Below are positions 18,693 through 27,079 of a stretch of DNA of 64,000 bases, piece by piece. This stretch comes from SHVO01 sp050250575 (lineage in GTDB: Bacteria; Pseudomonadota; Alphaproteobacteria; Rhodospirillales; Rhodospirillaceae). Positions within the stretch are counted from its first letter, which is position 1; the number at the start of each line of letters is the position of its first letter. The DNA lies in the NCBI GenBank assembly GCA_050250575.1, contig JBFWOJ010000002.1:248001-312000 (forward strand). Reading direction: 5' to 3'. The notes below the pieces were generated by a model. The model did not search any database. It worked only from the letters and a program-made list of their open reading frames with translations, and was not told the DNA's origin. The translations under genes and the position numbers were made by a program.

Positions 18693-20624
18693 TCAGTTTT
18701 TCGAAAAGACTTCGAGAAACCGGCCGATGAAATCCTGGCGCTCGGGCTCGAGGCCAATCAGATCCCGCGGCTGACGGCCGTTGTGCGCTTCCTTCATGAC
18801 GTCGCGCCAAATCAGCGCCGGCAAGCCGCCGCCGGTGACACCTTTCATGCCCGCGCCCTCGTCGTTGCCAACCCAAACACCGGCGACGTATTCGGTCGTG
18901 AAGCCCATCATCCAGGCATCGCGGAAATCGGAACTCGTGCCGGTCTTTCCCGCGGCCGGGAGTCCAAAAGCGGCGGCGGTGCCGGTGCCTTGGGTGAGCA
19001 CCTGGCTCATCATTCCGTTCATCATAGCCACCGTTTGCGTGTCCATGACACGGCCAAACCCGCCGCCGGCGCGCTTATAGAGGATCTTGCCGCTGCGATC
19101 GGTGATCATGGTGATGGCGTAAGGCGTCACGCCGAAACCGCCGTTGGCGAAGGGCGCGTAAGCGCCCGTCAGCTCGAGCAGCGTGACTTCGTTGGACCCC
19201 AGGGCGAGGGAGAGCTCCGGCTTCAGATTTTCGGAAATGCCGAGCCGGCGCGCCGTGTCGACGATCGCACGCGGCCCGACAAATTGCGCAAGGCGTACGG
19301 CCGGCGTGTTGAGCGACTTGAACAGCGCTTTCTCGACCGTCACCGGGCCCTCATACGTGTTGGTGAAATTCTGCGGGCGCCACTTGCCGATCTTGATCGG
19401 CGCGTCGGTGACCATGTCCTCGGGGCGGTAGCCGGCTTCGAGCGCGGCGACATACACGAACGGCTTGAAGGCCGAGCCGGGCTGGCGCAAGGCCTGCGCG
19501 GCGCGATTGAACTGGCTTTCTCCATAGTCTTTGCCGCCGACCATGGCGCGCACGGCGCCGTCGTTGCTGAGCACGACGATGGCGCCCTGTTCGACTTTGA
19601 GCTTCGCGCCGGATTTCTCGAGATGGCTTGCGAGAATTTTCTCCGATTGGCTTTGGAGGCGGCCGTCGAGAGTGGTGTGGATGACGAGATCGCGGTCGAT
19701 CGAGCCGACATAAGCTTCCGCCTGACCGACGACCCAATCGGAGAAATGCCGCCCGTAAACCGCGGGGTTGATCACACCCTTGATCGTGCGGCTGGCATTC
19801 TTGAGGGCCGCCGCGCCCTGCTCCGGTGTAAGGACGCCGGTATCCACCATCGTCGACAGCACGATTTCGGTGCGGGTCTTGGCGAGGTCGGGATCGCGCA
19901 CGGGATTGTAGCGCGACGGCGCCTTCAGAAGGCCGGCCAACATCGCGGCCTGATAGACCGTCAGATCTTTCGCGGGTTTGCCGAAATAACGCTCCGCCGC
20001 GGCTTCGATGCCGTAGGTGCCGGCGCCGAAATAAACCCGGTTGAGATAGAGAGCAAGGATCTCCTCCTTGCTGAAACGCTGCTCGAGCTTGAGGGCGAGC
20101 AGCGCCTCTTTGATCTTGCGCGCAAGGGTGCGGTCGGGCGTGAGAAAGAGGTTCTTGGCGACCTGCTGGGTGATGGTGGAGCCGCCTTGCGCGACCTCGC
20201 CGGCTTCCAGATTGACGACGAGCGCACGAACCAGTGCGCGCGGGTCCACCCCCCGGTGCTGATAGAACCGGCGGTCTTCGACGGCGATCACGGCGCCCGG
20301 CACGTGGGGCGGGAGCTTCCGAAGGTCGATTGCCGGTCCGTAGATGTCGCCAAAACTCGCGATTTCCCAGGATCCGGCGTCGACGACCTTGATGTTAGGC
20401 TTGCGGGTAAGGATCGCCTCATCGACGGCCGGCAGGTCCAGCGCAAAGAAGCCGAGCACGCCGGCGCCGACGGCGGCGAGAAGGATGAGGGCCGCGAGAG
20501 CGTTCGACAAGAGAACCGACGCGAGCGCCAAGCCGCGCCTGGACCGGGAGCCCTTTCCGGCCGGCTTGCGCGGACGGTCCTCGGCGCTATCGCCGCCGTC
20601 GTCGGACTTGCGCCTTCTAGCCAT
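18693..20624 (-). CDS. mrcA: Class A penicillin-binding protein (PBP1A family)
   Basis: 643 residues. N-terminal basic cytoplasmic tail, one membrane anchor (about 33-58), then a glycosyltransferase domain (catalytic AVEDRRFYQHRGVDPR and GGSTITQQVAKNLFL) and a transpeptidase domain with SAFK (about 386), SLN and KTGTS (about 563). It polymerises and crosslinks peptidoglycan. It is shorter than E. coli PBP1A because it lacks the ODD/OB insert. Divergent from the following basic RHH-like gene. Confidence 0.93.
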   Translation of the reverse strand: MARRRKSDDGGDSAEDRPRKPAGKGSRSRRGLALASVLLSNALAALILLAAVGAGVLGFFALDLPAVDEAILTRKPNIKVVDAGSWEIASFGDIYGPAIDLRKLPPHVPGAVIAVEDRRFYQHRGVDPRALVRALVVNLEAGEVAQGGSTITQQVAKNLFLTPDRTLARKIKEALLALKLEQRFSKEEILALYLNRVYFGAGTYGIEAAAERYFGKPAKDLTVYQAAMLAGLLKAPSRYNPVRDPDLAKTRTEIVLSTMVDTGVLTPEQGAAALKNASRTIKGVINPAVYGRHFSDWVVGQAEAYVGSIDRDLVIHTTLDGRLQSQSEKILASHLEKSGAKLKVEQGAIVVLSNDGAVRAMVGGKDYGESQFNRAAQALRQPGSAFKPFVYVAALEAGYRPEDMVTDAPIKIGKWRPQNFTNTYEGPVTVEKALFKSLNTPAVRLAQFVGPRAIVDTARRLGISENLKPELSLALGSNEVTLLELTGAYAPFANGGFGVTPYAITMITDRSGKILYKRAGGGFGRVMDTQTVAMMNGMMSQVLTQGTGTAAAFGLPAAGKTGTSSDFRDAWMMGFTTEYVAGVWVGNDEGAGMKGVTGGGLPALIWRDVMKEAHNGRQPRDLIGLEPERQDFIGRFLEVFSKN

Positions 20625-20723
20625 GGAACTGCATGCGAAAAAGAACCCCTGACAGGCGCGGTTTTGACCGCTAAATACGGCGGTTTAAGGGCTAGTATAT
20701 CATACCAACCTCGAGGTGCTCCC

Positions 20724-21071
20724 ATGGCGAAAGCCAAGAAGAAAGCCGCGCACAAGCCGGCACGCAAGACGGCCAAGACCAAGACAATCGCCAAGCGAAA
20801 GGCCGCGCCCTCACGCGCCAGGAGCACAAAGCGCAGCGTCAAGAAATCTTCTCGCGTTCCGAGCGGCGTGCAGCTGGGCGTCTCCGCCGAGCTCGATACG
20901 CGCCTGCGCGAACTCGCAACACACATGAACAAGAGCCTGGAGGAGGTCCTGATCCAGGCGCTGACGGAGTTCGCCGACAACTGGGAAGATCACCTGCGCA
21001 CCGTTCGGACCCTCAACGCCGGCGACGATCGCATGCAGCTGTCCGTGCCCGACGACGACGGCCAGTCTTAG
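20724..21071 (+). CDS. Putative DNA-binding protein: Lys/Ala-rich tail plus ribbon-helix-helix-like domain
   Basis: 115 residues. Residues 1-45 are almost all Lys, Ala, Arg and Thr (MAKAKKKAAHKPARKTAKTK and on), resembling histone H1-like tails. Residues about 50-85 read VQLGVSAELDTRLRELATHM then NKSLEEVLIQALTEF, with the strand-helix-helix spacing of ribbon-helix-helix proteins. The rest is acidic. Function inferred only from composition. An AT-rich promoter-like stretch (CTAGTATATCATACC, about 20692-20706) precedes it. Its end overlaps the convergent alkC-like gene by 4 bases. Confidence 0.75.
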   Translation: MAKAKKKAAHKPARKTAKTKTIAKRKAAPSRARSTKRSVKKSSRVPSGVQLGVSAELDTRLRELATHMNKSLEEVLIQALTEFADNWEDHLRTVRTLNAGDDRMQLSVPDDDGQS

Positions 21072-22222
21072 CTCATCTCCAGGCGGAAGTTCTTCGCGCC
21101 GAGAACTCTTCCGTTCGCCGCAAGCTCGATCTTGTGCATACCCGGATAATAGACCCGGGTGGTGATACGCCGGATCGCGTGCTTGCGTGCGAGATCGATG
21201 GTTTCGCCGGGGCCGAGCGTCAAGGTCTTCCACTTGAAGACCTTTGCTGAAGTCCCGTTCTTTTTGCGGTGGTGAACGACGTAGTCGAGCACGATCTTTT
21301 GCGCCGTGCGCGCGGTGCTGGCGAGCCGTGCCTTCAACGTGAGGGCGCTTCCGAACGTCAGCTTCGCCGGACTTACGGAGAAGGACCTGAGCTTCACCTT
21401 AGCGCCGGGCTCAAAACCCAGCGCTTTCAAGGCCGGGCGATGGCCCTTCTTGATAAGGGTGCGGCAGGCGTGACGCACCAAACGCGCCCGTTCGGCGCTC
21501 GCGTTCTTAAGCCACGTCATCGCGACAGCGGCGACGAGATCCGGGTGGTCCTTGGCAATGTCGTTGAGACTGTTGGCCACGGACCGGCGGACATAGTCCG
21601 ACGGGTCGTCGCGCAAAGCCTCGAGGAGCGGGAGGATCGGCGCGGGATTCTTCACGAACGCCTTGAGTCGAAGGCCCCAGGGCAAGCGCGGCCGCGTGCC
21701 TTCCGACACCAGACGGCGCACGTGATGGTTCTCGTCCTTCGACCACTCTCGCAGGGTGCTCAACGTCAGTTCCGTGTGACGGACGAGAAACGGCCGGATC
21801 GCAAACTCCGAGGTGCTGCGGATGGTGATCTCGCGCAAAGCGGCCAGCGCCTCGTGGGGATGTTCGAGGGCTTGAGCCGCCACGAATGCGCCGTAAGGCC
21901 ATACCGCCCACCCAGCGACACCCGACGCCGGATTCGGATCGGGCTCGTGACCGCGCAGCGGCCGTAAAGAAGCGGTCAAGACCTTCAGGGCCCGCGGGAC
22001 ATCGCCTGGGAGAAAAGCGGCCAGCGCCGCGGCGATCTGGTCAGCCCGCTGCTTGAGCGCAAGCGATGCAAAATTCTTGACCGCCGCAGCGACGAAACTT
22101 TTCTTATCGAATTGCGGCCACACCCGGTGGAGATGGTGCGCCATATCCTCGACCAGAGCCCGATCGAAAAAGTCTTTGAAGGCCGATGGCGCGGGTTCCG
22201 TGCGGGCTTTTGAATCGGGCAT
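21068..22222 (-). CDS. alkC: AlkC-like DNA alkylation repair glycosylase with Ig-like C-terminal domain
   Basis: 384 residues. HEAT-like repeats fill about 1-265 (e.g. HHVRRLVSEGTRPRLPWGLR, DDPSDYVRRSVANSLNDIAK), and the last 110 residues (LRSFSVSPAKLTFGSALTLK onward) look like an Ig-like beta-sandwich. That combination matches the AlkC branch of the AlkC/AlkD glycosylases, which remove 3-methyladenine-type adducts without base flipping. AlkD proteins are shorter and lack the extra domain. No strong ribosome site precedes ATG 22222. Confidence 0.85.
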   Translation of the reverse strand: MPDSKARTEPAPSAFKDFFDRALVEDMAHHLHRVWPQFDKKSFVAAAVKNFASLALKQRADQIAAALAAFLPGDVPRALKVLTASLRPLRGHEPDPNPASGVAGWAVWPYGAFVAAQALEHPHEALAALREITIRSTSEFAIRPFLVRHTELTLSTLREWSKDENHHVRRLVSEGTRPRLPWGLRLKAFVKNPAPILPLLEALRDDPSDYVRRSVANSLNDIAKDHPDLVAAVAMTWLKNASAERARLVRHACRTLIKKGHRPALKALGFEPGAKVKLRSFSVSPAKLTFGSALTLKARLASTARTAQKIVLDYVVHHRKKNGTSAKVFKWKTLTLGPGETIDLARKHAIRRITTRVYYPGMHKIELAANGRVLGAKNFRLEMS

Positions 22223-22321
22223 CAGCGTGGTCCAACGGCTTTACGCAGACCATCCCTTTATCACAGCCCTAGCCAATGGGAGACAGAAGTTGGAAGCTAC
22301 GCGCTTCATGGGGTTCGAAGA

Positions 22322-23038
22322 TTGAGTCCGACGATGGAATGGGATGAAGGGACACTTGAGAGCCTGCGCGGCGTTTCGACCGCCACGCTTACGACCGTGC
22401 TTCTGAAGAAAGGCCTGCGCAAAACTTGGATCCGTTCGGCAAAGCCGTTGACCGGCTCGCAAAAGCGCGTGGCCGGCCCTGCCTTTACATTGCGTTTCGT
22501 GCCGGCCCGCGAGGATCTGGCGACACCCGAGTCCTGGAGCTCTCCGCGGTCCACCCGCGCCGCGATCGAAGACATGCCGGCCGGATGCATTGCCGTTGTC
22601 GATGCAATGGGCATTGCCGAAGCCGGGATCTTCGGCGACATCCTTTGCGAGCGCATGAAATATAGGAACGTCGCCGCGCTTGTGACCGATGGCGCGGTGC
22701 GAGACGCCGCCGGCGTTCTCGCGACAAAGCTGCCGGTCTGGTGCCAAGGGGTTGCGGCACCGCCGTCCGTTGCGGGCCTCACCTTCGTCGATTGGCAAAC
22801 GCCCGTGGGCTGCGGCGGTGTTGCCGTCTATCCCGGCGATGTCGTGGTTGCCGACGACGATGGCGCCGTCGTTATACCGAAGGCGATGGTGGCGGAGGTT
22901 TGCGCGCTCGCGATGGAGCAGGAAGCGCTCGAGGCCTGGATCGTCGCGGAAGTGAAACGCGGCGTTCCGCTGCCGGGTCTGTACCCGCCGAATGCAGAGA
23001 CGAAAGAGCGTTATGCCAAGTATCGAAAAGGAACGTGA
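22322..23038 (+). CDS. RraA-family protein (ribonuclease regulator-like / HMG aldolase-like)
   Basis: 238 residues. Core RraA fold: GDILCERMKYRNVAALVTDG then AVRDAAGV carries the GxxxxxxAxxxGxxGxxTDGxxRD pattern used for metal and substrate binding in this family, and GDVVVADDDGAVVIPK is the second signature. Members are either RNase E inhibitors or 4-hydroxy-4-methyl-2-oxoglutarate/oxaloacetate aldolases; the extended N-terminus favours the enzyme-like type. Start uncertain: TTG 22322 or ATG 22334. Confidence 0.85.
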   Translation: MSPTMEWDEGTLESLRGVSTATLTTVLLKKGLRKTWIRSAKPLTGSQKRVAGPAFTLRFVPAREDLATPESWSSPRSTRAAIEDMPAGCIAVVDAMGIAEAGIFGDILCERMKYRNVAALVTDGAVRDAAGVLATKLPVWCQGVAAPPSVAGLTFVDWQTPVGCGGVAVYPGDVVVADDDGAVVIPKAMVAEVCALAMEQEALEAWIVAEVKRGVPLPGLYPPNAETKERYAKYRKGT

Positions 23039-23065
23039 CGGCGCGCTCCCGCAGCTGCCGAAATA

Positions 23066-23095
23066 AAAAGGAGGGGCCTTTGAGCCCCTCCTTTT
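23066..23095. terminator. Bidirectional intrinsic terminator between the RraA-like gene and the TonB receptor
   Basis: AAAAGGAGGGGC - cttTGA - GCCCCTCCTTTT: a 12-bp perfect stem with A-tract on one side and T-tract on the other, located in the gap between two convergent genes. It should serve both. Confidence 0.93.
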
Positions 23096-23114
23096 CGTTA
23101 GAGCGCGGGTACAA

Positions 23115-25997
23115 CTACATCCGGAAGCGCAGGCCAGCGCGGAACACCCGGCCAAGGGCGTCGTACGTGCCTTGCTCCGTCGGAATGTTGCCATAAGCAC
23201 TTCCCGCCGGGCCTTGCGGCACGATCGCCGGATCCTTGTTGGTGATGTTCTTGATGTTCAGGAACACTTCGATGTCCATGCCGTCGTCGGCGTAGCTTTG
23301 GATGTCGTAGGCGAAGTTGGTATCCAAGTACAACGCCCCGGGCAACCGGTTGTCGTTGATCGTGCGATTCGACGCCGTGGACGCCGGGCAGCCGCTCGTG
23401 CACTCGACGTTCGAGTTCAAGAGCGTGCCGCTGCTTACGCCCCGGCCCGTCAACGTAAAGGTGAAGGGCTCGAGGTCATAAGTGATAGAGGCGCGGTACA
23501 CCCAGCTCGGCACGCCGTTGGTGCCCGTATTCTGGCCGGCGGTATCCGTTGGCGCGACAAGACCATCGTCCTCGTAATTCTTGATGTAGTGAGAAGCCAA
23601 GAACCGAAGTGCGATGTTGCCGTTCCAATCATCCATCATGTCCGACAGCGCGAAGCGGTAGCTCACGTCGAAGTCCATGCCTCGGGCTTCCCTGACCGCG
23701 AGATTGAACGGCGAGATCGAAATGCGGCTGATGATCGGCGCGCCGCCCGGGCTAACCCCGCGGGTGATGGCGGCGCAGTACTGCTGCAGACCTTCGAAGC
23801 AGAAATCGACGATCTGCTGCGCCCCGACCGTGCCGATCGCACCCGCCACTTCGATATTGAAATAGTCGATCGAAGCCTGGAGTCCGGGAACGAAGCTCGG
23901 CGACAGGACCACACCGAGGCCAATGGTGTCGGCCTTTTCCGGATCAAGGTTCAGGTTACCCGTGTTGAAGCCAGTGTACTGGATCACGGCGTTGTTGTTG
24001 AACGGGTCGATCACGTTATTGGTGTTCGAGCTGCCGGCGGCGAACAACTCCTGCAGGTTCGGCGCACGGATGTCGCGGGAGTAGGTGCCGCGGAAGCGGA
24101 TGTCGGGCACGGGTGACCAGGTCAAACCGGCCTTGTAGGTCGTGACGAAACCCGAAGTCGAGTAGTCGGTGAAGCGCACGGCGGCGTTCAAATCCAACTG
24201 CTCCTCAATGATCGGAATAACGGTTTCGATGAAACCTTCCGTGACGTTGTACTTACCGAAGCTCGGCAGGAAGTTGCCCACGAACCATCCCGCCTGGTAG
24301 GCCGGGTCGACGCGGCCTGAAACCTGCTCGATGCGGTGTTCTGCACCGAACGCCAGCGAAATGGGGCCCGCCCACCCTTCGAACGGCTCTCCCGATACGG
24401 AGAACGCCATCACATCCTGCTTAAAACGCTGATTGCGGTACGGCGAGTCCACGAAGTAGTCGAGCGCCGCCCGCGAGTTGACGCCGATACCCATGCGATT
24501 GAAGGGGATGCAGGCCGGATCGTCGTTGGCCGGGTTGGTGTCGCCGTTGATGCGGCAGACGATCACGCCCGTGGTCGGATGGCGGATGGCATCGGTGGCA
24601 TTCGCCAGGCGCTGGTTATTGGTGATGTCGGCGACGCTTTCGTGGGTGCGTGTGATGCCCATTTGGTAGTAGGCGTCCCACGACCATGTCGTGTCGATCG
24701 CGTCGAAGTCGCCGTTGAGGCCGACGACGTAGCGGACAGTGGTACGGTCGTTGTCGGTGAGGCGCAGCGGCAGATCGCCGTTCATGCTGCCGAGGTTGAA
24801 CTGCGTCATCGTTGCCGGCATGGCGGCGAGCACTTCCGCAGGAATAAACGCGTTATCGCGGCGGATGATGATGTTGCCCTGGTTGAACTGATAGCCGGTG
24901 ATGCCGTCCGAAGACGTGTTGTTCCAGGAGAATTGACCGAACACTTCGATGTTGTCGGCAAGGTCGTAGCCCACCCGGGTGAAGAAACCGGTGCGGTTTT
25001 CAGTGGGATCCAAAGCCTGGCGGTTGACGAACTGATTTGCCTTCCACTCGCCGCCGATCATCCACGGATCGAGGCGCTGCGGGCCGTAATTGAAGCGGTA
25101 CGGCTGGCCGCCGGGACCGAAAGCGATGCCTTGAAGAGGGCCGGCGCTGGTGATGATCCCGCCCAGGGTCGCCTGGCTCAGTGACGCGCCGCAGGTGCGC
25201 AAGCGCTCAGGCTGGCCGTTGGTCGCGGTGTAAGCCGGATTGTTGATGATGTAACAACCCTGATAGGCCCAATCGCGATTCTCCTTGATGCCGCGGATAC
25301 CGGGACGGTCGGCGAATTCAGCGCTGAAGATGGCGTGCCCGCGGTCATTCGCGAACGGAGTACCGCCGGCGAGCGAGACTTTCCAGTTGGTGCCGTCGCC
25401 GTAGGTGGTGATCCCACCCTCGACGCTCGCCTTGAGGCCGGTGAAATCCTTATCGATGATGAAGTTCACAACTCCGGAGACCGCGTCGGAGCCATATGCC
25501 GCCGAGGCGCCGCCGGTGACGACATCGACCCGTTCGACCAGCATCTGCGGGAAGTTGTTGACGTCGACGTTGCCGGTCAGCGTCGAGCCGACCGACCGCT
25601 GCCCGTCGAGAAGAACAAGCGTGCGGGACGAGCCGAGGGCGCGGAGGTTGATGGTGTTCACGCCCGCCGTACCGGAGCTCGCGCTGGTGCTGGAGCCTTG
25701 CGGCGTCGTCGAGTTCGCGACCGAGGGCAGCTCGTTGACGAAGTCGGCGAGGTTTTCCGCCGGCGCCTGCAGGAGTTCTTCGATGCCGACGACGGTCAGA
25801 GGGGTCGGGGCTTCGTAGCCGTCGCGCACGACACGCGTGCCCGTGACGATAATTTCCTCGGCTGCATCGGTCTGCGCCTGCTGAGGCTGGGCCTGTGCCA
25901 CGGCGGGGCTCGCGGCAGCGGCCATCACGAGCGCAGTCGCACTGGCCGTCGTGGCGAGCCGGCGACGGTGCGTAGTCATTGAAGTAACGTTGAGCAT
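23115..25997 (-). CDS. TonB-dependent outer-membrane receptor
   Basis: 960 residues. Signal peptide (about 1-37), a TonB box-like EEIIVTGTRV, a plug domain (NLADFVNELPSV, YGSDAVSGVVNFI) and a C-terminal beta barrel ending in LGRVFRAGLRFRM with the terminal aromatic/hydrophobic residue pattern. Many Asn/Gly-rich barrel loops. Substrate unknown; the large-receptor type with short plug motifs is typical of peptide or carbohydrate receptors in Caulobacter- and Sphingomonas-like bacteria. Start at 25997 follows GGGGG; an internal ATG at 25979 would leave a cleaner signal peptide. Confidence 0.93.
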   Translation of the reverse strand: MLNVTSMTTHRRRLATTASATALVMAAAASPAVAQAQPQQAQTDAAEEIIVTGTRVVRDGYEAPTPLTVVGIEELLQAPAENLADFVNELPSVANSTTPQGSSTSASSGTAGVNTINLRALGSSRTLVLLDGQRSVGSTLTGNVDVNNFPQMLVERVDVVTGGASAAYGSDAVSGVVNFIIDKDFTGLKASVEGGITTYGDGTNWKVSLAGGTPFANDRGHAIFSAEFADRPGIRGIKENRDWAYQGCYIINNPAYTATNGQPERLRTCGASLSQATLGGIITSAGPLQGIAFGPGGQPYRFNYGPQRLDPWMIGGEWKANQFVNRQALDPTENRTGFFTRVGYDLADNIEVFGQFSWNNTSSDGITGYQFNQGNIIIRRDNAFIPAEVLAAMPATMTQFNLGSMNGDLPLRLTDNDRTTVRYVVGLNGDFDAIDTTWSWDAYYQMGITRTHESVADITNNQRLANATDAIRHPTTGVIVCRINGDTNPANDDPACIPFNRMGIGVNSRAALDYFVDSPYRNQRFKQDVMAFSVSGEPFEGWAGPISLAFGAEHRIEQVSGRVDPAYQAGWFVGNFLPSFGKYNVTEGFIETVIPIIEEQLDLNAAVRFTDYSTSGFVTTYKAGLTWSPVPDIRFRGTYSRDIRAPNLQELFAAGSSNTNNVIDPFNNNAVIQYTGFNTGNLNLDPEKADTIGLGVVLSPSFVPGLQASIDYFNIEVAGAIGTVGAQQIVDFCFEGLQQYCAAITRGVSPGGAPIISRISISPFNLAVREARGMDFDVSYRFALSDMMDDWNGNIALRFLASHYIKNYEDDGLVAPTDTAGQNTGTNGVPSWVYRASITYDLEPFTFTLTGRGVSSGTLLNSNVECTSGCPASTASNRTINDNRLPGALYLDTNFAYDIQSYADDGMDIEVFLNIKNITNKDPAIVPQGPAGSAYGNIPTEQGTYDALGRVFRAGLRFRM

Positions 25998-26027
25998 ATT
26001 GCCCCCAAAGAGTGGAAGTTGTTCGAA

Positions 26028-26071
26028 GCGCCGACAACGCCCCGAACCGCTTCGGGGCGTTGTCGCGGCGC
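26028..26071. repeat. Strong hairpin between the methyltransferase and TonB receptor genes
   Basis: Inverted repeat GACAACGCCCCGAA (26033-26046) / TTCGGGGCGTTGTC (26051-26064), 14 bp perfect with a 4-base loop CCGC, extended by GCGCC/GGCGC outer arms. It lies about 150 bases after the methyltransferase stop and 35 bases before the receptor start, both on the minus strand. No T-tract follows, so it is either a terminator of non-canonical form or a 5' leader structure of the receptor mRNA. Confidence 0.75.
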
Positions 26072-26220
26072 ATTCTAGAGTATTCGAACTTCCCTCTCCG
26101 CCCAGAACTTGATCACGGGGGTTTGGAACAGACTTTTAGCAAAGAGCGTTGCGCGGCGGACACAGCCCACCGGTCCCGCCCCTTGCGCGGTCGGTCCGCG
26201 ATACAATTACAATTCGCAGA

Positions 26221-27054
26221 TCAGGACTTCTTCGCTGTTACTTTGGCCGACTTGCCGGAGACGTCCATGGAGCCGTCGATGGTGTTGCCGGTGACTTTGC
26301 CGCTAAAGCGCAGCGGCGTGGTTGCGCCGGGAACCGTGGCGGCAAAGGTAATGTTCTCTCCTGCGAGAACCGGGGATTCGACCGGCACTTGTTTGCCGTT
26401 CGGCAGCGTCAATGTGCCCGAGGCCATTTGGTACTGCTGCTTGAGATCGGCCTTGTAGGTCTCGTTGCCCACCTGCCAGGTCCAGGTTCCGGCGACTTTG
26501 GCCGGAACGATCCAGAGATAGATGTTCCGCGAATCAACCACCTCATGTTTGTCCGGCTGCCAATCGCCCATGGTGAAGGCATGGCTGACAATGCGCGAGC
26601 CCGGCTTCATCTCGTCGAGAATCTTGGGCCGCAGCTTGAGATTCACTTCGGGAAGCAGGTACATGGTCATGACCGTGGCTTCCTTGAAATCCATCGCAAA
26701 CAAATCGCCGCGGTGGAAGGTGACGCGATCGGTGACGCCGGCCTTCTTCGCATTCTCATTGGCTTCAGCGATGCGGACGGGATCGAGGTCGACGCCGACA
26801 CCTTTCTTCACTTTCATATCGCGCGCCGCGGTGACGACGATGCGCCCGTCGCCCGAACCCAGATCGTAGTGAATGTCGTTGGGTCCGACGTTGCCGAGTT
26901 TGAGCATGCGGTCGACGAGTTCCTGAGGCGTCGGCACATAGGGCACGTCGAGCTCGACGCCGCCGTCGCCGGTGTATTTGGTCGCCGCGACGGCGCTGAA
27001 CGTCATGAACACCGCAGCGATGCCGAGCAAGCCGATACGATTGTGCATCTTCAT
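26221..27054 (-). CDS. Class I SAM methyltransferase-like protein with an export signal
   Basis: 277 residues. Residues 1-24 form a good signal peptide (MKMHNRIGLLGIAAVFMTFS, AVAA). Residues 40-175 carry a Rossmann methyltransferase core: YVPTPQELVDRML, motif I YDLGSGDGRIVVTAA, acidic loop GVGVDLDPVRI. The C-terminal 85 residues are beta-rich (TWTWQVGNETYKADLKQQYQ, LRFSGKVTGNTIDGSM). The substrate is unknown, and a methyltransferase exported to the SAM-poor periplasm is odd. Followed by the TonB receptor, preceded by an APC transporter on the same strand. Confidence 0.82.
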   Translation of the reverse strand: MKMHNRIGLLGIAAVFMTFSAVAATKYTGDGGVELDVPYVPTPQELVDRMLKLGNVGPNDIHYDLGSGDGRIVVTAARDMKVKKGVGVDLDPVRIAEANENAKKAGVTDRVTFHRGDLFAMDFKEATVMTMYLLPEVNLKLRPKILDEMKPGSRIVSHAFTMGDWQPDKHEVVDSRNIYLWIVPAKVAGTWTWQVGNETYKADLKQQYQMASGTLTLPNGKQVPVESPVLAGENITFAATVPGATTPLRFSGKVTGNTIDGSMDVSGKSAKVTAKKS

Positions 27055-27079
27055 GGGTTTATTCCTCTAAAAGGCCTCT

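Noticed and set aside
18783..20700. Very long plus-strand frame through the PBP gene leading into the basic RHH-like gene
   Set aside because: Only the last 115 codons, from 20724, have their own start and composition; the rest is shadow.
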